Of a stretch of 64,000 nt of DNA, positions 46,587-55,832 are shown piece by piece. Position 1 is the stretch's first letter. Every line of letters starts with the position of its first letter. The notes under the pieces were generated by a model. That model did no database searches, had not been told where the DNA came from, and saw only the letters and a list, made by a program, of their open reading frames with translations. The stretch covers positions 144,808 through 208,807 of the forward strand of contig QXWW01000003.1 of NCBI GenBank assembly GCA_009911185.1, given 5' to 3'. The DNA is from Lachnospiraceae bacterium. GTDB lineage: Bacteria; Bacillota; Clostridia; Lachnospirales; Lachnospiraceae. The position numbers and the translations under genes are program-made.

Positions 46587-48698
46587 ATGGATGTGAGCCA
46601 ATACCTTGAGATTTTTATTGATGAGACTAATGGGCATTTGCAGAATTTATCAGATTGTATTATGACTCTTGAGAAGGAACCGGAAAATATGGACACCATA
46701 AATGAGATTTTCCGGGCTGCCCATTCCCTGAAAGGAATGGCGGGCACTATGGGATTTAAGCGTATGCAGCGTTTAACCCATGACATGGAAAATGTGTTTC
46801 AGGAAGTCCGCAGCGGCAATATGAGTGTCACCAGCGGGCTGGTGGACGTATTATTTCAATGTCTGGATGCCATAGAGGCATATTTAGAGAATGTAAAGGA
46901 AAGTTCTGATGAGGGAACGGATGACAACGAGGCGATTATTCAGGAATTGAATGAGATTTTAGCTGCCGGAACAGGGAATCCTATCCCTGAGAAAGTAGAA
47001 AAAGTGCCGGTAAAACCACAGGAAGGTGAAAAGTTTCCAAAAAGATATTTGGACATTGAATTTTCGGAAAAAGAAAAAGAAGAGCTGCAAAAGGCAGAGG
47101 GAAGAGGCATGAATATCTATGGTATGACTGTATTTATTCAGGAAGAGTGTCTTTTGAAGGCGGCCCGTGCCTTTTTGGTATTTAAAGCGGTGGAGGATTA
47201 CGGAAATATTATCGTGTATAATCCCACTTCCCAGGATATTGAGGATGAGAAGTTTGGCGTAGACTTCAGCTTTTATTTGGTAAGTGAAGAAAGTTTGGAT
47301 AAAATTCTGGAGGTTTCCAGGGCAGTATCTGAAATTGAAGAGGTAGTTGGTGAGAAATTAAAATATAGTGAATTGACTGCAGCGGCAGAGAAGAAAGAGG
47401 CAGCTCAGGCGGCTCAGGAAGCAAAAGCTTTGGAAGCCAAGCAAGAAGAGAAGCCTGTTCCAGCCGTCGCAGCCCAGGTAAAACAGGCTCCAGCGGCTGG
47501 GAAAAAGGCGAATGGCGGAAAGCCGGTTACAAACCGTACCGTTCGTGTGGATATTGAGAAACTGGACGCGCTGATGAATCAGGTCAGCGAGCTGATTATT
47601 GCCAAAAATTCTCTGGTTTCCATTGGCTCTAATTCGGATGGCGGGACTTCAGGAGCGAGTTCTCAGGCGTTTCATGAGCAGATTGAATATTTGGAAAGAA
47701 TTACCACGGGACTTCACGAGTCTGTAATGAAGGTTCGTATGGTGCCTATCGAAAGTGTTGTTCAGAAATTTCCACGTATGATTCGTGATTTGTCGAAGAA
47801 ACTTGATAAGAAAATGGAATTGTTCATGACTGGTGAAGATACGGAACTAGATAGAACTGTTGTGGATCAGATTGGTGATCCCCTGCAGCATCTTTTACGA
47901 AATTCTGCAGATCATGGACTGGAGAGCACAGAAGTCCGCAGAAAGAGAGGAAAGCCGGAAGTAGGAAGCATTCATCTGAATGCGTTTCAGGAAGGAAACA
48001 ATGTCATTATTGAAGTCAGTGATGATGGTAATGGCATTGATACAGAAACTGTTAAGGAAAAAGCGATTGAGCGCGGTCTGATTACTCTGGAGCAAGGAGA
48101 GACGATGACGCAGAAGGAGATTATTGATTTCCTTTTTATGCCTAGTTTTTCCATGGCAAAGAAGATTTCAGATATTTCCGGAAGAGGTGTTGGGCTTGAC
48201 GTAGTGAAGTCAAATATCGAAGCGCTGGGCGGAGATGTGGAAGTTAAGAGCGTACTTGGAGAAGGTTCAAAGTTTATTGTACGCCTTCCATTGACGCTCG
48301 CAATTATTCAGGCTTTGATGGTGGAAGTAAGAGGAGAAAAATATGCGATTTCTCTTGGTTCGATTGAAACTATTGAAGAAATTTCTCCGGATGAAATTAA
48401 ATTTGTGCAGGCAAAAGAAGTTATTCATATCCGCGGGATTGTAATTCCACTGATTCGTTTGGATCAGCTTTTGGATTGCGAACCAGAAGAGCAAGAACGA
48501 GAGAGCCTAACGGTGATTATTGTGCGTAAAGGCGATAAGGTTGCCGGCTTAATTGTGGATGAATTAGACGGACAACAGGAAATTGTTATCAAATCCCTTG
48601 GAAAATACATTAATAACAGTAGCAAAATTATCAGTGGAGCAACTGTTTTGGGCGATGGTGAGGTTGCCCTGATTCTGGATGTAAATACATTATTTTAG
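46587..48698 (+). CDS. cheA: Chemotaxis histidine kinase CheA
   Basis: 703 residues. The P1 Hpt domain has the phospho-His H46 in IFRAAHSLKGMAG. A P2-like CheY-binding region, Ala/Glu-rich linkers, the P3 dimerisation segment (RTVRVDIEKLDALMNQVSELII), the P4 ATPase (HLLRNSADHGLE, DDGNGID, GRGVGLDVVKSNIEALGG) and the P5 CheW-like domain follow. ATG 46587 follows GTGGGGG; the in-frame ATG at 46569 lies within cheB. Confidence 0.96.
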   Translation: MDVSQYLEIFIDETNGHLQNLSDCIMTLEKEPENMDTINEIFRAAHSLKGMAGTMGFKRMQRLTHDMENVFQEVRSGNMSVTSGLVDVLFQCLDAIEAYLENVKESSDEGTDDNEAIIQELNEILAAGTGNPIPEKVEKVPVKPQEGEKFPKRYLDIEFSEKEKEELQKAEGRGMNIYGMTVFIQEECLLKAARAFLVFKAVEDYGNIIVYNPTSQDIEDEKFGVDFSFYLVSEESLDKILEVSRAVSEIEEVVGEKLKYSELTAAAEKKEAAQAAQEAKALEAKQEEKPVPAVAAQVKQAPAAGKKANGGKPVTNRTVRVDIEKLDALMNQVSELIIAKNSLVSIGSNSDGGTSGASSQAFHEQIEYLERITTGLHESVMKVRMVPIESVVQKFPRMIRDLSKKLDKKMELFMTGEDTELDRTVVDQIGDPLQHLLRNSADHGLESTEVRRKRGKPEVGSIHLNAFQEGNNVIIEVSDDGNGIDTETVKEKAIERGLITLEQGETMTQKEIIDFLFMPSFSMAKKISDISGRGVGLDVVKSNIEALGGDVEVKSVLGEGSKFIVRLPLTLAIIQALMVEVRGEKYAISLGSIETIEEISPDEIKFVQAKEVIHIRGIVIPLIRLDQLLDCEPEEQERESLTVIIVRKGDKVAGLIVDELDGQQEIVIKSLGKYINNSSKIISGATVLGDGEVALILDVNTLF

Positions 48699-48709
48699 GG
48701 GGTGATGAG

Positions 48710-49174
48710 ATGGCGAATAATGTTGTGGCAGCAGAGAATACAAAGAAGCAATTTATTGTAGTGAAAATCGGCAGCGAGCAATATGGTATTGATATAAGTT
48801 ATGTGGATAATATTGTGAGGATGCAGAAGATTACCAGGGTTCCAAAGGCGCAGTCTTATTTTAAAGGGATTATTAATCTTCGGGGAGAAATTGTTCCGGT
48901 TATGAGTATCCGCACCAAGATGGATTTAGAACCGGATGAATTTACGGATGTTACCCGGATTATTATTTTGAAGCTGGAAGAACATGGGGTATTGGGAATT
49001 GTTGTAGATGAGGTAAAAGAAGTAGTAACACTTGCTCCGGATGAAATTGATAAAGTTGCTTATGATGCGAAAAATAATAAGAGCAATTTTATTAATGGAG
49101 TGGGAAAACATGGAGAGGAATTAATTTCTCTGTTTGATACCAACAGCATCATAGATGAGCCGGAAATGGTATAG
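48710..49174 (+). CDS. cheW: Chemotaxis coupling protein CheW
   Basis: 154-residue SH3-like scaffold linking CheA to receptors. It has the motifs QFIVVKIGSEQYGIDISYVDNIV and KGIINLRGEIVPVMSIRTKM. GGGGGTGATGAG precedes the ATG. It follows cheA by 12 bases. Confidence 0.95.
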   Translation: MANNVVAAENTKKQFIVVKIGSEQYGIDISYVDNIVRMQKITRVPKAQSYFKGIINLRGEIVPVMSIRTKMDLEPDEFTDVTRIIILKLEEHGVLGIVVDEVKEVVTLAPDEIDKVAYDAKNNKSNFINGVGKHGEELISLFDTNSIIDEPEMV

Positions 49175-49186
49175 GCAGAATGGAAA

Positions 49187-49225
49187 AGGCTGTTGTAGTA
49201 AGCGAATCGCTTTATGCAACAGCCT
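49187..49225 (+). terminator. Strong hairpin between cheW and cheC
   Basis: AGGCTGTTG (49187-49195) pairs with CAACAGCCT (49217-49225), enclosing an inner AAGCG/CGCTT stem. Only GTTTG follows, so it is more likely a partial terminator or a transcript-processing/stability site than a full stop. Confidence 0.6.
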
Positions 49226-49270
49226 GTTTGCAATTAGTGAAATAAGGCTGGAATGGAGAGAATAACACAC

Positions 49271-49891
49271 ATGGCTAAATTTAGTTTGGATCAGGTTAAC
49301 GACATGTATTTTGATGTGTTGAAGGAAATCGGAAATATTGGTGCAGGAAACGCAACTACGGCGATTTCTAATTTGTTAAATATCAAGGTTAATATGGATG
49401 TACCTAAGGTGGCGTTTTTAACCTTTCAGGAACTTCCCAGTGCAATTTCTGCGGAGGAAGATACAGTGGTCGGTATTTATCTTGAGGTTGAGAGCGATAT
49501 TGGCGGAAGCATGATGTTTGTATTGAAAATGGAGTCGGCTCATTATCTGGTAAACCGCTTGATGGGCAGACCGGACGATTATGCAGAAGAATTTAATGAA
49601 ATGGATCTCTCTGCAATTAAAGAGATAGGAAATATTATTTCTGGTTCCTATTTGTCAGCGTTGTCCAGTATGACGAATATGGTAATCACAGCGTCAGTTC
49701 CATATCTGGCGATAGATATGGCAGCGGCAATTTTAAGTGTACCGGCAATTCAGTTTGGACAGTATGGAGATAATGCACTTTTAATACAGACGGAGTTTGG
49801 TGATGAAGTAAAAATACAGGGATTTTTTATTTTAATGCCAGATGTTGAATCTTATGATAAGATTCTGACGTCATTGGGGATTGCACTATAA
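49271..49891 (+). CDS. cheC: CheY-P phosphatase CheC
   Basis: 206 residues with two phosphatase motifs (FDVLKEIGNIGAGNATTAISNLL and MDLSAIKEIGNIISGSYLSALSSM). It dephosphorylates CheY-P and is stimulated by CheD, encoded next. ATG 49271 is chosen, with GGAGAG about 10 bases upstream; the in-frame ATG at 49253 lies inside that site's neighbourhood. Confidence 0.94.
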   Translation: MAKFSLDQVNDMYFDVLKEIGNIGAGNATTAISNLLNIKVNMDVPKVAFLTFQELPSAISAEEDTVVGIYLEVESDIGGSMMFVLKMESAHYLVNRLMGRPDDYAEEFNEMDLSAIKEIGNIISGSYLSALSSMTNMVITASVPYLAIDMAAAILSVPAIQFGQYGDNALLIQTEFGDEVKIQGFFILMPDVESYDKILTSLGIAL

Positions 49892-49904
49892 GAGGAGCAT
49901 GGTT

Positions 49905-50387
49905 ATGGCAACAATTAAGGTTGGAATGGCAGATTTGAATATTTGTAAGGCACCGAACATGATTACCACATTGGGATTGGGGTCTTGTATCGGGATTGCA
50001 ATGTATGATCCGGTTACAAAAGTTGGCGGCTTGGCGCATATTATGCTTCCAGACAGTACGCAGATGAGGAATAATTCAAATATTGCTAAGTTTGCGGACA
50101 CAGGAATTGAAGAATTGCTCAAAAGAGTCATTGCGGCAGGCGCTAACAGGAGGCGTCTTGTTGCGAAGATTGCAGGAGGCGCCAAGATGTTTGAGGTGAA
50201 AGGGTTATCAGGGATTGGAAACGTGGGCGAGCGAAATGCAGCCGCTTCCAGAGCTAAATTAAAACAGCTTGGGATTCCATTGCTTGCTGAAGATACAGGG
50301 TTGAATTATGGGCGTACCGTTGAACTGTATCCGGAAACTGGAGAATTTTATATAAAAGCGGTTGGTAAAACGCTGAAAATTATTTAA
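49905..50387 (+). CDS. cheD: Chemoreceptor glutamine deamidase CheD
   Basis: 160 residues. The catalytic pattern is visible: TLGLGSCIGIAMYDPVTKVGGLAHIMLPDS gives the Cys and His, and the following VAKIAGGAKMF matches CheD. It deamidates receptor glutamines and partners CheC. ATG 49905 lies 7 bases after AGAGGAG; ATG 49899 is too close to that site. Confidence 0.94.
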   Translation: MATIKVGMADLNICKAPNMITTLGLGSCIGIAMYDPVTKVGGLAHIMLPDSTQMRNNSNIAKFADTGIEELLKRVIAAGANRRRLVAKIAGGAKMFEVKGLSGIGNVGERNAAASRAKLKQLGIPLLAEDTGLNYGRTVELYPETGEFYIKAVGKTLKII

Positions 50388-50400
50388 AAGGTGATGTGAT

Positions 50401-50673
50401 ATGAAAACGAAACAAGTGCCAGTTATCATTACACTGGTTGCAGGTTTAGTCACCTGTTTGATTGGTTTTATGATGCAGATGAATGCAAATCAGTTTATTA
50501 AGACATTGGTAGTTGTTTTAATATCTTTTTATATTCTGGGATGCATTGCAAAAATAATTTTAGATAAGAATTTCACGGAAGAGACAGAAGAAGCCACGGA
50601 TGAGGCAGTGGAGGACGCAGATGCCGAAAGTTCTGATGAGGATATCAATGCTGAGGAATCCACAGAAGAATAA
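50401..50673 (+). CDS. Small membrane protein with acidic tail, unknown
   Basis: 90 residues. Two predicted TM helices (about 8-23 and 31-52) are followed by a strongly acidic C-terminal tail (Glu/Asp/Ala/Ser-rich, residues 58-90). AAAGGTGATG precedes the ATG. No recognised domain. Its place between cheD and the flagellar sigma factor is tight, so it is co-expressed with the motility genes; the role is unknown. Confidence 0.75.
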   Translation: MKTKQVPVIITLVAGLVTCLIGFMMQMNANQFIKTLVVVLISFYILGCIAKIILDKNFTEETEEATDEAVEDADAESSDEDINAEESTEE

Positions 50674-50724
50674 TAAATAACACGAAAAATCCTTTTGGAT
50701 AAGTTTCGTAGTCTGGGGGCTTTG

Positions 50725-51489
50725 ATGAACGCAGCAGAAAGAGAACAGTTGTGGACTGATTTTTTTAAGAGACCGACACCGGAATTGAGAGAGCAGATTA
50801 TAGTGGAATATGCGCCTCTGGTTAAGATTGTAGCAGGGAGGCTTAGTATGTACCTTGGGTACAACGTGGAATATGACGATCTCGTTGGATATGGTATTTT
50901 TGGTCTGATTGATGCTATTGATAAATTTGATGTAAATAAAGATGTGAAATTTGAGACGTATGCCAGTTTGAGAATCCGGGGTTCCATTTTAGATCAAATA
51001 CGGAAAATGGACTGGATTCCCAGGACAGTACGGCAAAAACAGAAGAAAATTGAGGCGGCAATTAAGAAGATTGAAGCGCGAACCGGAAGAACGGCGTTAG
51101 ATGAAGAAATTGCAGAAGAACTTAAAGTAAGCAGCGACGAGCTGCTGAACTGGCAGTCTCAACTTAAAGTTACCAATATGATTTCTTTAAATGAATATGT
51201 AGAACAGGGAATGGAACCTGTAATGGATGCCAAAGGCAATTCTCATTTCATTCAGCCAGAGGATGCTGTTGCAGAAGAAGAGTTAAAAAAGGTGCTGGGG
51301 AAATCTTTAGAAATTCTTACAGAAAAGGAACGGAAAGTTATAACATTGTACTATTATGAGGATCTGACATTAAAGGAAATTAGTAATGTATTGGAGGTGT
51401 CAGAATCCAGAATTTCTCAATTGCATACCAAGGCATTGACGAAAATGAAAAAGACAATGGGACCGTATATGAACATATTGGTGGATTGA
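50725..51489 (+). CDS. fliA: Flagellar sigma factor FliA/SigD
   Basis: 254 residues (from ATG 50725; in-frame TTG at 50695 is possible). Region 2 is VEYAPLVKIVAGRLSMYLG and DLVGYGIFGLIDAIDKFD; region 4 is LTLKEISNVLEVSESRISQLHTKALTKMK. It directs late flagellar genes (flagellin, chemoreceptors), which lie outside this window. Its position inside the cluster matches the Bacillus sigD locus. Confidence 0.93.
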   Translation: MNAAEREQLWTDFFKRPTPELREQIIVEYAPLVKIVAGRLSMYLGYNVEYDDLVGYGIFGLIDAIDKFDVNKDVKFETYASLRIRGSILDQIRKMDWIPRTVRQKQKKIEAAIKKIEARTGRTALDEEIAEELKVSSDELLNWQSQLKVTNMISLNEYVEQGMEPVMDAKGNSHFIQPEDAVAEEELKKVLGKSLEILTEKERKVITLYYYEDLTLKEISNVLEVSESRISQLHTKALTKMKKTMGPYMNILVD

Positions 51490-51509
51490 GAGGAGGGATT
51501 GGAACTTAC

Positions 51510-53114
51510 ATGGGAAATAAAAATGGGTATTATAAACTGAATATTAAAGAAATGGGCGCTTTTCTTCAGATTTTTCCTCCGGAGGACGGTGGGAAACGGC
51601 CGGATATCAAGGAAATTCTTCAATATTTGGAGCGGAAAGGATATTCAGAATTTAACTTACGGGAATTGAATGATGCTCTGATGGGTGAAGGGAAACAAAC
51701 AGAAGAAGTTTTCGTGGGAGAGGGTTGCGGTTTCCAGGAAAACGAGGAAATGGACGTCATAGTTTCTGCCGATAAAATGCTGGTATTCTGCCGATTTTAT
51801 CCCCCTTCAAATGAAGGCCAATTAATGACGGAAGAAGATATCATGAATGTCCTTGCTTCATATAATATTAAAGAAGGCATCCGTCAGGAAGAAATACATA
51901 AATTTTTGAAGGATCGTCAGTATTGTACAGAGTTGATTCTTGCAAAAGGAACACCGCCGGTGAATGGGACGGATGCCTGGATTGAATATTTCTTTAATAC
52001 GAACCATAATCTCAGGCCAAAGAAAAATGAAGATGGTACGGTTGATTACCGGGAACTGAATACGATTAGTCATGTGGAAAAGGGGCAGGTGCTTGCCAAA
52101 CTCCATCCGGTAATTCCGGGGAAGCCGGGAAAAGATGTGTATGGCGGTCAAATTAATGGACGGCAGGAAAAGAACCTGAAACTGGAATATGGAAACAATA
52201 TTACGCTTTCAGAAGATAAGACGGAAATTTATTCGAATGTTACCGGCCACGCCAGCCTGGTGAATCAAAAGGTCTTTGTGGCAGATGTATTTGAGGTACC
52301 AGCGGATGTGGATAATACTACAGGAAACATTGTTTATGATGGGAATGTTGCCATTAAGGGAAATGTTAAAAGCGGATTTTCTGTCAGAGCCAGGGGAGAT
52401 ATTATAATTGATGGGGTTGTGGAGGCCGCTTTCTTGTCTGCCGGCGGTCAGATTATTGTAAAGCGGGGTATAAACGGTATGGGGAAAGGAAGAGTGGAGG
52501 CAGAGGATAGTCTGATCGCAAAATTTATTGAAAATGCTACGGTTATTTCCGGAGGTTTTATTGAGACGGGTTGTATTTTGCATAGCCAGGTGTCTGCAGG
52601 GGCGGATATTCGTGTCAGCGGGAAGAAAGGGTTTGTAAGCGGAGGAGTTATCCGCGCCGGAAATATTGTGGAGGCTCAGACAATCGGTTCGGCAATGGGG
52701 ACAGTGACTAATATCGAGGTTGGCGTGCAGCCTGCTGTAAAAGAGCATTATGGGGAATTACAGGAAGAGGTTGCAGAGATTGTAAAGGAAATAGAGAAGA
52801 TGAAGCCTATTCTTGTAAACTTTAACGAGAAATTGCAGAAGAAAGAAAAGGTTTCTGCAGAGCGAATACAACAGGTACAACAGATTGCACAGAATTTTCG
52901 TAAAGAGAAAGCGCTTCTTGCCAGAAAGAAGGAAGAATTGAAGAAACTCCGGGAGAGGATCCAGATTTCTACAAATGCCAAGATAAAGATAAAAGGATCT
53001 ATTTATCCGGGCGTATGCATTACAATCTCCGACGTGAGTCTGAACATAAAACAGGAACGTTCCTGTACAAGATATGTAAAGGAAAAGGGAGAAATTGTGG
53101 CACGACCATTATAG
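51510..53114 (+). CDS. FapA (DUF342) family protein
   Basis: 534 residues. The N-terminal FapA-type region is followed by a beta-helix-like core with repeated Gly/Val/Ile stretches (GNVAIKGNVKSGFSVRARGDIIIDGVVEAAFLSAGGQIIVKRG...). A C-terminal coiled coil (about 410-490) ends it. DUF342 proteins are linked to polymer formation and flagellar regulation in some bacteria. GAGGAGGG is upstream; TTG 51486 would also be in frame. Directly follows sigma-28. Confidence 0.85.
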   Translation: MGNKNGYYKLNIKEMGAFLQIFPPEDGGKRPDIKEILQYLERKGYSEFNLRELNDALMGEGKQTEEVFVGEGCGFQENEEMDVIVSADKMLVFCRFYPPSNEGQLMTEEDIMNVLASYNIKEGIRQEEIHKFLKDRQYCTELILAKGTPPVNGTDAWIEYFFNTNHNLRPKKNEDGTVDYRELNTISHVEKGQVLAKLHPVIPGKPGKDVYGGQINGRQEKNLKLEYGNNITLSEDKTEIYSNVTGHASLVNQKVFVADVFEVPADVDNTTGNIVYDGNVAIKGNVKSGFSVRARGDIIIDGVVEAAFLSAGGQIIVKRGINGMGKGRVEAEDSLIAKFIENATVISGGFIETGCILHSQVSAGADIRVSGKKGFVSGGVIRAGNIVEAQTIGSAMGTVTNIEVGVQPAVKEHYGELQEEVAEIVKEIEKMKPILVNFNEKLQKKEKVSAERIQQVQQIAQNFRKEKALLARKKEELKKLRERIQISTNAKIKIKGSIYPGVCITISDVSLNIKQERSCTRYVKEKGEIVARPL

Positions 53115-53148
53115 TGTAATATATTTGTAAGAAAGAGGAGTGAGAAAC

Positions 53149-53466
53149 ATGGCAATCAGACCAGTTGAGTTCAGCGGGATCGTGCAGAGAAGCCAGGATA
53201 TGAGCACCTTAAAGCAAAATGAAGATAATAAGCCGATGGTTCAGCAGCAAAATGTGCAGACGCAGTTCGCGAAGGAAACGATACATCATATGCATCAGGT
53301 AAACCATGCAAATGATTCGGATAATCCGGAAAAAAAATTTGACGCTCGCGAAAAAGGCAGTAATGAATATGAGAACCATCGAACAAAAAAGAAAAAGAAA
53401 AAGGAAGAGAACAGTGGAAAGGTGAATGCCAAAGCTTCTGTTAGGGGCTTTGACATGAAGATATAG
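53149..53466 (+). CDS. Small basic flagellar-cluster protein, unknown
   Basis: 105 residues starting MAIRPVEFSGIVQRSQDMS, Gln/His/Lys-rich, with a run of lysines near residues 75-85. No known domain. The start is preceded by AGAGGAG at 8 bases. Similar small proteins opening with a motif such as RPVEF occur in clostridial motility loci. Function unknown. Confidence 0.75.
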   Translation: MAIRPVEFSGIVQRSQDMSTLKQNEDNKPMVQQQNVQTQFAKETIHHMHQVNHANDSDNPEKKFDAREKGSNEYENHRTKKKKKKEENSGKVNAKASVRGFDMKI

Positions 53467-53474
53467 GTTAGAAA

Positions 53475-54176
53475 ATGAGTGTGTTAGAAATTGTTTTAAT
53501 AGTCATTGGAATTGTTCTGATGTTTGCCAGCTTTTTTATTACGGAAAAGCTGTCTAGCGGGGAATTGGATAAGATTGCTGAATTAAGTACCGATGAAATG
53601 AAAAGGATTCTTGAACGGAATTTGAATGATGCGCAGGTGAAGGTAAACAATATGGTAGATCAGATCATTGATCATTCTATTGAAAAATCTATGGAGATTG
53701 TGGAACGCGCCCTGGATAAAGAAACCAATGAAAAAATGAGGGTACTGACGGAATATTCTGATACAGTACTGGAATCTATCAATAAGACACACAATGAAGT
53801 TATGTTTTTGTACAGTATGTTAAATGATAAGCATTCAGAGTTGACTAAATATGCTGGAAATCTTGCCCAGCTTGCAATTCATTTAGAGGAACTGCAGGAA
53901 AATATTCAGAAGACAGTGGATGAATCGGATGAGATTTTGCAGAAAGTTAAGGAAGCACAGCAGCCAATTCCAGTTTCGGCTGCTATAAATGCGGAAGAGA
54001 CCTTACAGGAGAATCAGCAGAAACTTACTCAGGCAGAAGCATTGGGGAACCATAATCAGATGATTTTAGAGAAATACCGGGAAGGTAAAACGGCTGTGGA
54101 TATTGCAAAAGAGCTGGGGTTAGGCGTTGGGGAAGTAAGACTTGTAATAGGATTATTCAGAGAGGAAGAAATATAG
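53475..54176 (+). CDS. SwrB-like DUF6115 protein
   Basis: 233 residues. One N-terminal TM (VLEIVLIVIGIVLMFASFFI) is followed by a long coiled coil and a C-terminal helix-turn-helix-like segment (EKYREGKTAVDIAKELGLGVGEVRLVIGLF). This architecture and its location after sigD match SwrB/YlxL, which promotes flagellar export-gate assembly in Bacillus. The homology is at the architecture level, so no symbol is assigned. Confidence 0.78.
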   Translation: MSVLEIVLIVIGIVLMFASFFITEKLSSGELDKIAELSTDEMKRILERNLNDAQVKVNNMVDQIIDHSIEKSMEIVERALDKETNEKMRVLTEYSDTVLESINKTHNEVMFLYSMLNDKHSELTKYAGNLAQLAIHLEELQENIQKTVDESDEILQKVKEAQQPIPVSAAINAEETLQENQQKLTQAEALGNHNQMILEKYREGKTAVDIAKELGLGVGEVRLVIGLFREEEI

Positions 54177-54179
54177 TTT

Positions 54180-54791
54180 ATGAAATTGAAATATTATTTG
54201 CGTGGACTGGGAATTGGGATTATATGTACCGCAATTATTATGGGAATTGCCCTCTCAGGAAATAAGAAAGGAACTTTGACCGATGCGGAGATTATCGAAC
54301 GTGCCAGGCTTTTGGGAATGGTGATGGCAGAAGAGACCAAAGAATCAGAAGATTTGGGTTCTTCTGAAGGTAAAAATCCAATTAATGAAAAAAAGAAAGA
54401 GGGAGAAGATAAGGAAAACATTATTAAAAGTGATGAAGTAAATAATAAAGTTACAGAAGCAGATATAAATCAGCAGGACAAGTCTTCTCAGGAGAATAAG
54501 GAAGACCCGGAAAAAAAACCGGAAAATGAAAACAAGGGTCAATCTGAGGGAAATGCACAGAATCAGTCGGATAATACACAAGAAATAATACAGATTGAAA
54601 TTAAGACAGGAGAGTATTCTGATGTGGTATGCCGTAAACTGTTTCAGGCGGGATTAATTTCAGACGCAGAGGCTTTTAATCAATATTTAACCCAGAAAGG
54701 CGCAGATGATTCTCTAAGAGTGGGGGTTTATCAAATCCCAAAGGGAGCAACACAGGATGAGATTATCCAGATTTTACAAGAAAAAGAGTAA
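54180..54791 (+). CDS. Membrane-anchored protein with YceG-like C-terminus
   Basis: 203 residues. One N-terminal TM (about 8-25), a low-complexity Lys/Glu/Asn/Gln-rich stalk (about 55-130), and a C-terminal domain (IEIKTGEYSDVVCRKLFQAGLISDAEAFNQYLTQK...GVYQIPKGATQDEII) that resembles the small N-terminal domain of MltG/YceG. No catalytic transglycosylase domain is present. Last gene of the flagellar cluster; role unknown. Confidence 0.65.
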   Translation: MKLKYYLRGLGIGIICTAIIMGIALSGNKKGTLTDAEIIERARLLGMVMAEETKESEDLGSSEGKNPINEKKKEGEDKENIIKSDEVNNKVTEADINQQDKSSQENKEDPEKKPENENKGQSEGNAQNQSDNTQEIIQIEIKTGEYSDVVCRKLFQAGLISDAEAFNQYLTQKGADDSLRVGVYQIPKGATQDEIIQILQEKE

Positions 54792-54797
54792 TAGGAC

Positions 54798-54826
54798 TTG
54801 CATCAAAAGAAGTTCTGTGCTAGAAT
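54798..54826 (+). promoter_or_regulatory. Promoter of rpsB-tsf
   Basis: TTGCAT (54798-54803) and TAGAAT (54821-54826) with a 17-base spacer. It lies 152 bases upstream of rpsB, leaving a long untranslated leader. Confidence 0.65.
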
Positions 54827-54829
54827 AAA

Positions 54830-54977
54830 CGAAAGATTGCGCTGGTGCGTGATTTGTCATCAATTTTTGTATGAAGGGGTGACAGTATACACATATGCGG
54901 ATCGAAAGACCGGTGCCCTGCAGGTAGTTTTTCGGGAAGAAGCATATGGAAGATTATAACCAAACGGAGGTAGAAAC
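54830..54977 (+). ncRNA. Candidate structured leader of rpsB
   Basis: About 145-base 5' leader. CATATGC (54892-54898) pairs with GCATATG (54942-54948), closing a ~43-base region that contains further short GC pairings. Leaders of this sort before rpsB-tsf are known to bind ribosomal protein S2 in several bacteria; here that is an inference from position and pairing only. Confidence 0.45.
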
Positions 54978-55709
54978 ATGGGCGTTATTTCAATGAAACA
55001 GTTATTAGAAGCAGGTGTTCATTTTGGACATCAGACAAGAAGATGGAACCCTAAAATGGCTCCTTACATCTACACAGAGAGAAATGGTATTTATATTATT
55101 GATCTTCAGAAATCTGTAGGAAAAGTAGATGAGGCTTATAAGGCAGTTGCTGACATTGTTACGGAAGGCGGCACGATTCTTTTTGTTGGAACTAAGAAGC
55201 AGGCGCAGGATGCTATTAAGGCGGAGGCAGAGCGTTGTGGAATGTTCTATGTAAATGAGAGATGGTTAGGCGGCATGCTGACAAACTTTAAGACTATTCA
55301 GAGCCGCATTGGCAGATTAAAAGCAATTGAAGCAATGGCTGAAGATGGAACATTTGATGTTCTTCCCAAAAAGGAAGTTATTGCGCTGAAAAAGGAATGG
55401 GAAAAGTTAGAGAAAAATCTTGGCGGAATCAAGGAAATGAAAAGAATCCCTGATGCAATATTTGTTGTTGATCCAAAGAAAGAAAGAATTTGCGTACAGG
55501 AAGCTCATACCTTGGGTATACCTCTGATTGGTATTTGCGATACAAACTGTGATCCGGAGGAATTAGATTATGTCATTCCTGGAAATGATGATGCGATCAG
55601 AGCAGTAAAATTGATTGTTTCTAAAATGGCAGATGCGGTTGTAGAGGCAAATCAGGGAACAATTGAGGAAGAACCTGCGGAAGAGACTACAGAAGAAGCC
55701 GGAGAATAA
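54978..55709 (+). CDS. rpsB: Ribosomal protein S2
   Basis: 243-residue 30S protein. It begins [27 protein letters not shown] and has the Zn/RNA-contact region [15 protein letters not shown] and [32 protein letters not shown] precedes the ATG. A short acidic tail ([14 protein letters not shown]) is usual for Clostridia. It pairs with tsf. Confidence 0.97.
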   Translation: MGVISMKQLLEAGVHFGHQTRRWNPKMAPYIYTERNGIYIIDLQKSVGKVDEAYKAVADIVTEGGTILFVGTKKQAQDAIKAEAERCGMFYVNERWLGGMLTNFKTIQSRIGRLKAIEAMAEDGTFDVLPKKEVIALKKEWEKLEKNLGGIKEMKRIPDAIFVVDPKKERICVQEAHTLGIPLIGICDTNCDPEELDYVIPGNDDAIRAVKLIVSKMADAVVEANQGTIEEEPAEETTEEAGE

Positions 55710-55760
55710 TCTTAGCCATTTCTGATGCAGGTGTCAGAGTTTGAGTTGATACGACGTTAA

Positions 55761-55786
55761 GAGGACAGACAATATTGCCTGTCCTC
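55761..55786 (+). terminator. Hairpin between rpsB and tsf
   Basis: GAGGACAG (55761-55768) pairs with CTGTCCTC (55779-55786) around a 10-base loop, with no T-run after it. It may attenuate or stabilise the transcript between rpsB and tsf. Confidence 0.55.
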
Positions 55787-55832
55787 AATTAAAGTATATA
55801 TGGAAATAAGATAGTAGATGGAGGAAATAAAG

